Below, piece after piece: positions 24,422-30,760 of a stretch of 30,760 nucleotides of DNA. Position 1 is the stretch's first letter; each line of letters starts with the position of its first letter. The translations under genes and the position numbers were made by a program. The notes under the pieces are model-generated. The model saw only the letters and a program-made list of their open reading frames with translations. It made no database searches and was not told where the DNA came from. Source of the stretch: M55B154 sp964486725 (GTDB lineage Bacteria; Spirochaetota; UBA4802; UB4802); assembly GCA_964486725.1 (NCBI GenBank), contig CAZAOK010000043.1, positions 1 to 30,760 on the forward strand. The letters run 5' to 3'.

Positions 24422-25951
24422 ATGCACAGGCTTTACAGGTTATTCCTTATATTATTTGTGGCATTATGTATAACGTATGGGGCAGACCGGCAGGTATTTG
24501 CCAACTTCGCTGATACATACGGGTTCTCCGCAGCCGGGGTGTCCCGTGGGAATGCCATGACAGCGGTAGCCCATGACTGGTCATCCGTGTATTACAACAT
24601 GGCAGGGCTTGGGAAAACACGTGGGTATCCCGGCGCCAATCTTGCCGACACTTCTGATTCAAAACCGGTGGTAAGTCCCCGGGGTAGCAAGCTTTCACTC
24701 AAAAAAAAATCAGATGGCAGCAATGATGTATCTGATGTCCCCGCGTCGGGTCCCTCTGCGTTGATGCGGTACCATGATCAACTTGGTTTATCATACATGT
24801 ATACCTATCCCATGATGAATATCAACATCCCGAGGGAGGACGTAACCGGTGACCAGAACCTGGAATTCGGAACAATAACCCTGGGACTGGTTCTTGACCT
24901 TAACCATTTCATCATCATGCCCGATTTTATCTCATCATCCAGGTTCGGCCTTGGCATCGGCCTTATGCAGGACGGCACCCTGGTGCGGGTGAACGATATT
25001 GACCTGCGGACGCATAATTATCAGCGGTATGGACGGGAAGCGCAGCGAACCGTGATCTTTGCCGGTATGGGATTTGGCTTTGTTGATGATATGTTTGGTA
25101 TCGGATTAGGTGCTCATGTTTGGACCGGTGGTAAAGGTGCGGTTGAACTTGAAGAGGTTGAAGTAGGTGGTGATGAACAGATGCCGGAACAGCAGATCTT
25201 GATGGATCTCGAACCTGTGTATGCCCCGGCGGTTGGCCTCTATTTCAGTCCTGGAAAGATATGGGATGCAATGAAGGGACTTGAACTGGGTGTTGCCTAT
25301 AGGGGTGAACTTTGGATGGAAATCTATCCTTTTGATACCAATGCTACTCTTACAATGGGTGGTGTAACCATGGTGATGGGGCTGGCAATATATGACTACT
25401 ATACACCTCATATTATTTCAGCAGGTGCGGCATATACACCATTAGGAATTCTTCCTGATTTAACAGTATCACTTGATGTTGAATATCAGATGTGGTCAAG
25501 ATATGGTGTATCACGAGCCAAAGAAGATTATGTTGAGCAATACAACGAATACAATGATCCTGGAGATCCTGACATCGAACTGCCTGAATTCAGGGATATT
25601 ATTGTTCCCAAACTCGGTATTTCCTACCAGCTGTTTTCATGGATGTCAGTAAATGCAGGATATTTTTACAGGATGTCATTTCTTGAAGATGATGCAAACA
25701 ACACAGTATTTAACTTTCTTGATAACGATACACATGTTGGGTCTCTTGGACTCACCTTTATAGTACCTAAAAAGGGTCCAATGGTTTCACCAGTGGAGAT
25801 CACTATTGCAGGCCAGTTCCAATACCTGGTAAAGCAGACTGTAGTAAAAGACGATGCTTTTGATGATTCAGCAACAACAAATCTTAATCCTTCATACAAC
25901 TACGAAGGCATGGTGCCAAGCGGTTTCGTGGAAGTGATCATGAGATGGTGA
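24422..25951 (+). CDS. OmpP1/FadL-family outer-membrane transport protein
   Basis: The 509-residue protein has a signal peptide (MHRLYRLFLILFVALCITYG) and then the FadL/OmpP1 N-terminal hatch pattern: FADTYGFSAAGVSRGNAMTA, followed by a YYNMAGL segment, the equivalent of the family's NPA-type motif. The rest alternates beta-strands and loops as expected for a 14-strand barrel (FGLGIGLMQDG, ISAGAAYTPLG, VNAGYFYRMSFLEDD), and it ends in Trp (VEVIMRW), a standard barrel-assembly signal. FadL proteins let long-chain fatty acids, alkanes or aromatics across the outer membrane. AGGAGG precedes the ATG. It shares promoter layout with the giant lipoprotein gene. Substrate is unknown. Confidence 0.87.
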   Translation: MHRLYRLFLILFVALCITYGADRQVFANFADTYGFSAAGVSRGNAMTAVAHDWSSVYYNMAGLGKTRGYPGANLADTSDSKPVVSPRGSKLSLKKKSDGSNDVSDVPASGPSALMRYHDQLGLSYMYTYPMMNINIPREDVTGDQNLEFGTITLGLVLDLNHFIIMPDFISSSRFGLGIGLMQDGTLVRVNDIDLRTHNYQRYGREAQRTVIFAGMGFGFVDDMFGIGLGAHVWTGGKGAVELEEVEVGGDEQMPEQQILMDLEPVYAPAVGLYFSPGKIWDAMKGLELGVAYRGELWMEIYPFDTNATLTMGGVTMVMGLAIYDYYTPHIISAGAAYTPLGILPDLTVSLDVEYQMWSRYGVSRAKEDYVEQYNEYNDPGDPDIELPEFRDIIVPKLGISYQLFSWMSVNAGYFYRMSFLEDDANNTVFNFLDNDTHVGSLGLTFIVPKKGPMVSPVEITIAGQFQYLVKQTVVKDDAFDDSATTNLNPSYNYEGMVPSGFVEVIMRW

Positions 25952-25964
25952 GGTAATTCATGCC

Positions 25965-26007
25965 GTGATACCGCGGGTACATGATATCATTGTGTCCGCG
26001 GTATCAC
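25965..26007. terminator. Stem-loop between convergent genes, possible bidirectional terminator
   Basis: GTGATACCGCGG (25965-25976) pairs perfectly with 25996-26007 around a 19-base loop that itself contains ATGATATCAT. No T run follows on either strand. It overlaps the last codons of the hydrolase gene. A structure that blocks exonucleases or a weak terminator is possible. Confidence 0.5.
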
Positions 26008-27045
26008 ATCTCCCTCAAAGAGGCTGTCGAAAAAGTTCGTGAGATATTTCATTTCCTGGTATAAACCCGTTACGGTTACCGTGCTGTCGGTATGCCCCGT
26101 AGTCTCTGTTCCGTAAAACCGAACATTCTTACCCTGTTCTTTCATGTAGTGAAACAATGATTTGCCTTCAGAAAAGGGGATGATATCATCATTATGTGAA
26201 TGCAGAATGAAATACCTGCACCGGGCTTCCTGATTAATGCTGCCCGGGGGGATAGATTCCCTGAAATCACTGAAAAATGAATCATCAATATTGAGTATGG
26301 AGATATCATTGTACAATGATGTGCCAAGAATCTGCTTCATCTTTGTAGTATCGGTTTTTCCCGGCGATGAAGACATCATGGCTTTATGGATCAGTTTTTT
26401 TTCGGCGGAAGAAAAAGCATCATGGTTACCGGTAATTGCCAGTTTTACGATAAAATCAAGCTGCTGGTTATTCTGGTTCATTTTCTCTTGCAGCCATTTC
26501 CCGTCATTCATGGGACCAAACAGTAAGATCTTTTCCGGGTATATGTCCACCGGCACATCCTGCAGGGCCATTAATAGAAATGTCCCCCCCAGGCAGGCGC
26601 CGAAAGCCCGGTATTGCCCGGAAAATTCTTTTGTAAGTGCCAGGTATACAGTTCGTATATTATCAATTATTGGTTGCACATCCTTATTTTCCTGAAAGAA
26701 TGCAGGTACCCGTGGTATCAGCACCGACATGCCCGTGGCATCACAAATGGAGGCAGCCATCTGGTTTATCCTTGGATGCTCATGGGCGGAAGGGGCAAAT
26801 CCGTGAATGAGTATAAACCACTTATCAGAGGGGCCCTGCGGCCGTGTATACTTCATTACGGGAATCTGGGTTCCATCCACTCTCAGGGTTTCCTCACTCT
26901 TAACGAAATTGGAAGGTTCCATGTAGCCGGACATGTTTAAAATGTACCGTACACCCGGCCTCTGGTACAGGGAATAGGCGTATACACCCATGATAATTAT
27001 AATTAGAACAAGTGATGAAAACACCAGCAGGAGAAATTTTTTCAT
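25987..27045 (-). CDS. Dienelactone-hydrolase-like alpha/beta hydrolase, membrane anchored
   Basis: I use ATG 27045 (MKKFLLLVFSSLVLIIIIMG), which opens with an uncleaved-looking hydrophobic anchor, rather than the GTG at 27078. The 352-residue product has an oxyanion-type strand FILIHGFAPSAHEHPR, the nucleophile elbow FGACLGGT with Cys151 instead of the usual Ser, the acid region LHSHNDDIIPF and a late His in TTGHTDS. A G-x-C-x-G-G elbow is characteristic of dienelactone hydrolases. The enzyme would face the periplasm if the anchor is N-in. Substrate unknown. It is convergent with the FadL-like gene and divergent from sppA. Confidence 0.78.
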   Translation of the reverse strand: MKKFLLLVFSSLVLIIIIMGVYAYSLYQRPGVRYILNMSGYMEPSNFVKSEETLRVDGTQIPVMKYTRPQGPSDKWFILIHGFAPSAHEHPRINQMAASICDATGMSVLIPRVPAFFQENKDVQPIIDNIRTVYLALTKEFSGQYRAFGACLGGTFLLMALQDVPVDIYPEKILLFGPMNDGKWLQEKMNQNNQQLDFIVKLAITGNHDAFSSAEKKLIHKAMMSSSPGKTDTTKMKQILGTSLYNDISILNIDDSFFSDFRESIPPGSINQEARCRYFILHSHNDDIIPFSEGKSLFHYMKEQGKNVRFYGTETTGHTDSTVTVTGLYQEMKYLTNFFDSLFEGDVIPRTQ

Positions 27046-27196
27046 GTACGCCGCCAATTCAAAATGTGTTGTATACACGTATTAAAAACAGGGTTTTGAT
27101 TTTTGCAAATGTTTTTCATAAAAACGGTTGATTTCGTGAGCGTTTATAATATATACATGATATGACGTAATTAATAAACATAAATGGAATATATAC

Positions 27197-28156
27197 ATGG
27201 ATAGAAACAGAAAAATACTGGTCGCCCTTCTTTCACTGGTTGTGCTGTCGGCAATACTTGCAATTGTTGATATCAGTATAACTATGCAGCAGAAAGAAAA
27301 AAAACATTTTACCCTTCAATCGCCGCAATATGGACCTGGTGTGGGTGTGGTTCGAATATACGGCCGAATCGAGATGACAAGTCAGCGAACCGGCATGCTG
27401 GGAATAAGTTCAGAGGCAGATGCCATCGTTGAAAGGCTTTCACAGCTTGCGAAAGACAGCAGAATAAAGGCGATTGTTATACGAATAAACTCTCCAGGCG
27501 GTACGGTAGCTGCCACACAGGAGATATTCAACAAGATCATGGAAATCCGTAAAAAGAATATCACGGTTGTGGCATCCATGGGTGATATCGCAGCCTCAGG
27601 GGGGTATTATATCGCCTCGGCATGTGACCAGGTGTTTGCCAATTACGGCACCATAACAGGCTCAATCGGTGTGATCATTATGAGTCCCGATCTTCGGGGA
27701 CTTTTTGACAAGCTTGGAATAAAAATGAATGTAATAAAAAGCGGAGGATACAAGGATATACTATCATCATATCGGCAGATCAGTTCAGAAGAGCGTGAGC
27801 TGATACAGGAGCTAATTGATAACAGTTATGAAAAATTTCTAAAAGACGTATCACTTGGACGAAATATCCCGATTTCTGATTTTAAACAGTACGCTGATGG
27901 AAGGGTGTTTACCGGGGCAACAGCTGTTGAATACAAGCTGGTAGACCAGGTGGGAACTTTCCATGATTCGCTGGCTAAAGCAAAAGAGATCGCAAAATTA
28001 CCGGATGACGCGGCAGTATATGAAAAAAAATCTTCTCCATTTGAAGAGTTCCTGATGACAATGAAGGCCGTGTACGGGGGTTTTATGAGGGCAGGAGGGT
28101 TGCTCCCTGCTGATACCGTTAATAATTCAATAATTGAATACAGTTACAAGCCATGA
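27197..28156 (+). CDS. sppA: Signal peptide peptidase SppA (short form)
   Basis: The 319-residue protein has one N-terminal membrane segment (KILVALLSLVVLSAILAIVD) and one protease domain of the ClpP/crotonase fold. The catalytic Ser134 lies in MGDIAASGGYYIAS and Lys186 in KSGGYKDIL, 52 residues apart, as in Bacillus-type SppA. INSPGGTVAATQEI and TITGSIGVIIM are further family motifs. SppA cuts leftover signal peptides in the membrane. The stop overlaps the next start (ATGA), so the Yip1-like protein is translationally coupled. A TATAAT at 27145-27150 may be part of the promoter. Confidence 0.93.
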   Translation: MDRNRKILVALLSLVVLSAILAIVDISITMQQKEKKHFTLQSPQYGPGVGVVRIYGRIEMTSQRTGMLGISSEADAIVERLSQLAKDSRIKAIVIRINSPGGTVAATQEIFNKIMEIRKKNITVVASMGDIAASGGYYIASACDQVFANYGTITGSIGVIIMSPDLRGLFDKLGIKMNVIKSGGYKDILSSYRQISSEERELIQELIDNSYEKFLKDVSLGRNIPISDFKQYADGRVFTGATAVEYKLVDQVGTFHDSLAKAKEIAKLPDDAAVYEKKSSPFEEFLMTMKAVYGGFMRAGGLLPADTVNNSIIEYSYKP

Positions 28157-28752
28157 TACAGTATCTGAGATCATTACAATGGGTTGATTATTTTCTGTAC
28201 GTATTTGTTGAACCGGGCAGGATAACACATGTTCTCCAGGTGGAAAACTGGCGTCACCTGTTTATCGGGCTATTCTCGGTAGTGCTGGTCACGATAATTG
28301 AGATTATCACCAGCGCCCTCGTAGTACCGCAAACCAGCTTTTTCTATTACAGCATCAGTTACGGGTGGATACTGAAAATATTCATAACATTAATATGTAT
28401 CCTGCTTTACGCGGGATTACTTGATATACTCTTTCAATATTCAGGTTTTCAGGGATCGGTGAAGAAACTGGTAGCAATTCTGTCAATAGCACTGTTTCCG
28501 CAGATACTTCTTTTGCCTTCAGTATATATTTTTAAGACATTTAATTTTGCCCCGCTGTTTTTTAATTCGCTGTTCTCATTTCTTTTGGGGCTGTGGTCAC
28601 TGGTTATCGCGGTGAAATGCATTTCTGAACTGCATAAGATGGATTTTTTCAGGGCACTGGTATTAACATTGCTGCCGTTGGTTTTTATCGGTATAGTAGC
28701 TTTCTTTATAATACTTCTTTTAGTGTTTCTACTGACCGGCTACCTGGTGTGA
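28153..28752 (+). CDS. Yip1-like integral membrane protein
   Basis: The 199-residue protein begins with an amphipathic segment (LRSLQWVDYFLYVFVEPGRI) and then has five or so membrane helices: LFIGLFSVVLVTIIEIITSA, IFITLICILLYAGLLDIL, LVAILSIALFPQILLLPSVY, FLLGLWSLVIAVKCISEL and a last very hydrophobic one ending in FLLTGYLV. The pattern and the phrase ISELHKMDFFRA fit the bacterial Yip1/YIPF family (DUF1282-like). These proteins have no defined role. It overlaps sppA by 4 bp and is followed by a terminator. Confidence 0.72.
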   Translation: MIQYLRSLQWVDYFLYVFVEPGRITHVLQVENWRHLFIGLFSVVLVTIIEIITSALVVPQTSFFYYSISYGWILKIFITLICILLYAGLLDILFQYSGFQGSVKKLVAILSIALFPQILLLPSVYIFKTFNFAPLFFNSLFSFLLGLWSLVIAVKCISELHKMDFFRALVLTLLPLVFIGIVAFFIILLLVFLLTGYLV

Positions 28753-28762
28753 CAACAAAATA

Positions 28763-28792
28763 AGGCAAGGTTTCCCTTGCCTGCTTTTTATT
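28763..28792 (+). terminator. Rho-independent terminator of sppA-yip1
   Basis: AGGCAAGG (28763-28770) and CCTTGCCT (28775-28782) form a perfect 8-bp stem with a 4-base loop, then GCTTTTTATTT. It lies 11 bp after the Yip1-like gene. Confidence 0.9.
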
Positions 28793-28837
28793 TCATCTCT
28801 GTATTCCCGGCAGTTGTATCCCGGGTGCAGTGTTACC

Positions 28838-29026
28838 CTATACGGCCTTGGCAACCTTTCCTGATCTGATACAGCGTGTGCATACGTATTTCCTTGAAAT
28901 GCTGCTGCCTTCAAGAACACGTATACGTTTGACGTTTGGACGCCACATACGTTTAGTTTTCTTATTTGAATGGCTCACGTTATTGCCAAACTGAACTGAC
29001 TTTCCACATACTTCACACTTAGCCAT
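28838..29026 (-). CDS. rpmB: Large-subunit ribosomal protein L28 (bL28)
   Basis: The 62-residue protein starts MAKCEVCGKSVQFGNNVSHS and continues KKTKRMWRPNVKRIRV, the canonical bL28 core. Four cysteines in two C-x-x-C pairs (CEVC and CTRC) show it is the zinc-binding (C+) form. GGAGA lies 6-7 bases before the ATG at 29026; the frame is open to 29059 but that extension is not coding. It is a single-gene unit. Confidence 0.96.
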   Translation of the reverse strand: MAKCEVCGKSVQFGNNVSHSNKKTKRMWRPNVKRIRVLEGSSISRKYVCTRCIRSGKVAKAV

Positions 29027-29057
29027 GAATTTCTCCATTACTTCAAAATCAGTTGTC

Positions 29058-29087
29058 ATTATCAGAGATTGATCGATATAAATGCAA
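29058..29087 (-). promoter_or_regulatory. Putative rpmB promoter
   Basis: On the minus strand TTGCAT (29087-29082) and GATAAT (29063-29058) are 18 bp apart, about 32 bp before the rpmB start codon. The leader would be about 25 nt, too short for a ribosomal-protein autoregulatory element. Confidence 0.45.
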
Positions 29088-29240
29088 CAACTTTTATTGT
29101 TTTATAAATGAAAATTTTGTATATTTTCCACCACTTTTTGAGAACGTACTAATTTTTCCATTTATTCATATATAATACTTGTATAAATACACAAATTCCA
29201 TAAAAAAGTGTATATAAGCACCGGGTATTGCAGATTTACC

Positions 29241-29342
29241 CCAAAGGCGCTAAGTACGCAGAGAAACGCAAAGAGGGAATAATGATTTACTTTAATATAT
29301 TATCCTTTTCTTTGCGCCCTTTGCGATATTTGCGTCTCTGCT
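29241..29342. repeat. Imperfect long inverted repeat of a dispersed family
   Basis: The left arm (about 29241-29278, with GCAGAGAAACGCAAAGAGGG) and right arm (about 29304-29342, with TTTGCGCCCTTTGCG and TTTGCGTCTCTG) are roughly complementary around an AT-rich centre. The 'acgcagag...acgcaaag' wording is shared with 30593-30622. It lies between rpmB and DUF1858 in a 340-bp gap that otherwise shows only the rpmB promoter and AT-rich sequence. Such sequences are common short intergenic repeats in environmental genomes. Confidence 0.6.
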
Positions 29343-29399
29343 GTAAGTCTTTAAAACATCGTGCCCAGTGATGAGATTTTAACTGTATTGGGGAAATTA

Positions 29400-29600
29400 A
29401 TGAAAATCGATGAGAATACAAAAATTAAGGAAATAATATCCGGTAACAGCACTGTTGCCGCGGTTTTTAAAAAACATAATCTCGATTGCCTGGCCTGCAG
29501 GGGACTTGAACAGGACACGGTAAAACAGGTGGCAATTAATAATGGTCTTGATGTCAATGATTTCTTAAAAGAGCTGAACGAGGCATCAAAATCGGGATAA
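29400..29600 (+). CDS. DUF1858-domain protein
   Basis: The 66-residue protein matches DUF1858: MKIDENTKIKEIISGNSTVA, then FKKHNLDCLACRGLEQDTV with the conserved Cys-x-x-Cys, and NGLDVNDFLKELNEA at the end. This small helical domain usually occurs alone or ahead of redox domains, and the cysteine pair suggests metal or thiol chemistry. I use ATG 29400 with GGGGAA upstream instead of GTG 29361. It precedes rsmD by 3 bp and is surely co-transcribed with it. Confidence 0.85.
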   Translation: MKIDENTKIKEIISGNSTVAAVFKKHNLDCLACRGLEQDTVKQVAINNGLDVNDFLKELNEASKSG

Positions 29601-29603
29601 GTT

Positions 29604-30179
29604 ATGAATGTAATTGCCGGAACATACAAGGGAAGAACTATTCCTTTTTCTAACAGGAAATTCAATAATGCTGATATCACACCTCAGAAACTAAAGGGAG
29701 CCCTGTTTTCCATACTTGGTGAAGACCTTACGGGTAAATCATTTCTTGATCTTTACGCCTGTTCCGGGCAGATAGGTCTTGAGGCAGTAAGCAGGAGGGC
29801 GTCTTTTGTTCTGTTTAACGAATTAAATAAAAAGAGATACTCTTTTGTTAAAAATTTGCTTGAAGAATGGGAATGCGATAGTGTTACGAGGGTGTTATCC
29901 ATGCCTGCCGGACGCTGTATCCGGTATGTGTCCGGTCAGCAATATGAATTTGACGTAGTATTCTGCGATCCGCCGTATGAAAAATTACGGGAAAGATCAG
30001 TACGTTATAAAATGATCTTACGTGAGATCAGTGAAGCACGAATACTTAAACCAGACGGTATTGTTGTTGTTCAGCATTTCGGCAAAAGTATAGTACCTGA
30101 AAAGGCAGGAGAACTGGTACTGGTGAATACCAGGAAATACGGATCAAATTCGTTGTCTGAATATATATTGCAAGAATAG
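29604..30179 (+). CDS. rsmD: 16S rRNA (guanine-966-N2)-methyltransferase RsmD family
   Basis: The 191-residue protein has the RsmD layout: MNVIAGTYKGRTI (the IIAGxxxGR start), TPQKLKGALFSIL, the SAM-binding strand FLDLYACSGQIGLEAVSRRA and the catalytic FCDPPYEKL. RsmD methylates G966 of 16S rRNA with SAM. The SAM loop differs from the usual FAGTGxLGxEA (Cys-Ser in place of Gly-Thr), and TPQK replaces the usual TTDR motif, so it is a divergent member. The DPPY motif is intact. It starts 3 bp after DUF1858 and lies just upstream of the RNase P RNA. Confidence 0.85.
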   Translation: MNVIAGTYKGRTIPFSNRKFNNADITPQKLKGALFSILGEDLTGKSFLDLYACSGQIGLEAVSRRASFVLFNELNKKRYSFVKNLLEEWECDSVTRVLSMPAGRCIRYVSGQQYEFDVVFCDPPYEKLRERSVRYKMILREISEARILKPDGIVVVQHFGKSIVPEKAGELVLVNTRKYGSNSLSEYILQE

Positions 30180-30182
30180 AAG

Positions 30183-30212
30183 TTGTGCGAAAACAGCATT
30201 TATCAGTATATT
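30183..30212 (+). promoter_or_regulatory. Putative rnpB promoter
   Basis: TTGTGC (30183-30188) and TATATT (30207-30212) are 18 bp apart, and the -10 ends about 6 bases before the first base of RNase P helix P1. It overlaps the end of the rsmD gene by nothing, starting 4 bp after its stop. Confidence 0.5.
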
Positions 30213-30216
30213 ATAA

Positions 30217-30577
30217 GCAGGAGGGGCACAGGCAGCCGCGCTGGCTTTAACAGCCGGTGAGGAAAGTCCGAACACCATAGGGCAGGATGCCGGGTAACCC
30301 CCGGGCGCCGTGAGGCGATGGAAAGTGCAACAGAAAATATACCGCCTTTCGCCTGGCAACAGGCAAAAGGTAAGGGTGAAATGGTGAGGTAAGAGCTCAC
30401 CGCGCTTTGCCGTAAGGCAGGCGGCATGGTAAACCCCATCCGGTGCAAGACCAAGTAGGTAACCGATTCAGGACGGCCCGTCCGAGGTTGCGGGTAGGTC
30501 GCGAAGAGAGGCATGGTAACATGTCTCCAAGATTGATGGCTGCTTAAACAGAATTCGGCTTACGGGCCCCTCCTGTT
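30217..30577 (+). ncRNA. rnpB: RNase P RNA
   Basis: The catalytic RNA that matures tRNA 5' ends. Its universal elements are visible: GAGGAAAGTCCGAACACC (30260-30277, P4 5' strand region), AAGTGCAACAGAAA, a P10-P11 region with CAAGACCAAGTAGG, and ACAGAATTCGGCTTACGGGC near the 3' end. Helix P1 is CAGGAGGGGC (30218-30227) paired with GCCCCTCCTG (30566-30575), so the ends are well set. The layout and length (about 360 nt) fit the ancestral type A. A run of seven Ts follows P1 directly, so P1 may double as the terminator. Confidence 0.96.
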
Positions 30578-30592
30578 TTTTTATCATACTAT

Positions 30593-30622
30593 CTCACGCA
30601 GAGGCGCGGGGAACGCGGAGAG
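30593..30622. repeat. Dispersed repeat fragment (acgcagag type)
   Basis: TCACGCAGAGGCGCGGGG followed by AACGCGGAGAG repeats the wording of the inverted repeat at 29241-29342. It lies just after the RNase P gene in non-coding DNA. Confidence 0.5.
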
Positions 30623-30712
30623 TTGTTTTGTTCATCCTGTTTGTCCAGAGTATTAAATAAATTGGGTCTTTCCGGATTATTGGGAATTGAAAATAATTTT
30701 TTAACCAATGTC

Positions 30713-30732
30713 ATTCCCGCGAAGGCGGGAAT
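30713..30732. repeat. Short palindromic dispersed repeat
   Basis: ATTCCCGC (30713-30720) and GCGGGAAT (30725-30732) form a perfect hairpin with a GAAG loop, followed by CCAGGAG. The 'cattcccgcgaaggcgggaatcc' type of repeat is widespread in environmental genomes. The remaining bases to the window end show no gene. Confidence 0.65.
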
Positions 30733-30760
30733 CCAGGAGTAAACAGCATGATGTACATCG

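Noticed and set aside
30144..30514. Minus-strand ORFs over the end of rsmD and the RNase P RNA
   Set aside because: They run across a well-defined structural RNA, and their proteins have low-complexity Pro/Arg/Ala composition with no family features.
1..30760. CRISPR arrays, tRNA genes, insertion sequences, phage genes
   Set aside because: I saw no regularly spaced direct repeats, no tRNA cloverleaf with CCA-type end and no transposase or phage-like protein in any frame.

Overview
The window looks like chromosomal DNA of an anaerobic or facultatively anaerobic bacterium with an outer membrane, at moderate GC (low 40s percent by eye). Signs of an outer membrane are a FadL-like porin ending in an aromatic residue, two secreted lipoproteins with lipoboxes, and a DUF4105/Lnb-type envelope protein. 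Anaerobic respiration is suggested by a complete glpABC set. The gene mix (pseudo-receiver/ATPase fusions, DRTGG-ATPase switches, many secreted proteins of unknown function, short dispersed repeats) would fit a spirochaete or a related uncultured lineage. No marker here settles the phylum, so that is only an inference. There are no phage, plasmid, insertion sequence, CRISPR or tRNA genes.

Layout. 1-4.0 kb: a short dispersed repeat, an Mth938-fold protein, a tiny charged protein, a decayed MscS channel gene, a ComFB-like protein, an EamA-type exporter and a pseudo-receiver/ATPase. 4.1-8.0 kb: a secreted protein with its own terminator, a UDP-glucuronate epimerase, MgtE and a TPR protein. 8.1-9.3 kb: a translationally coupled DRTGG / ATPase-DRTGG pair. 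9.3-11.2 kb, minus strand: the operon yjbQ-tatD-tcdA. 11.3-14.5 kb, plus strand: DUF3015, a DUF4105/Lnb-like protein and a lipoprotein. A 27-bp perfect palindrome covers the -35 box in front of DUF3015, in the divergent gap shared with yjbQ. 14.5-18.7 kb, minus strand: glpA-glpB-glpC. 18.9-26.0 kb: a TetR regulator, a 1,356-residue lipoprotein with no family I recognise, and a FadL-like outer-membrane protein. 26.0-30.8 kb: a dienelactone-hydrolase-like enzyme, sppA with a Yip1-like protein, rpmB, DUF1858, rsmD and the RNase P RNA gene, then repeat-rich spacer.

Most interesting unit. The giant lipoprotein gene and the FadL-like gene have promoters built to the same plan. A 14-bp operator-like core (consensus ACCGACGAGTCGGT) starts exactly 24 bp before a TTGACA box, with a 16-bp spacer to the -10 in both. 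A third, perfect copy lies in the leader of the lipoprotein gene. With the divergent TetR gene next door, this looks like a small regulon for an undescribed outer-membrane lipoprotein/porin system, perhaps handling hydrophobic compounds. Second in interest is the DUF3015 / Lnb-like / lipoprotein operon, which may concern lipoprotein modification. All functional statements rest on reading motifs by eye; no database search was possible.
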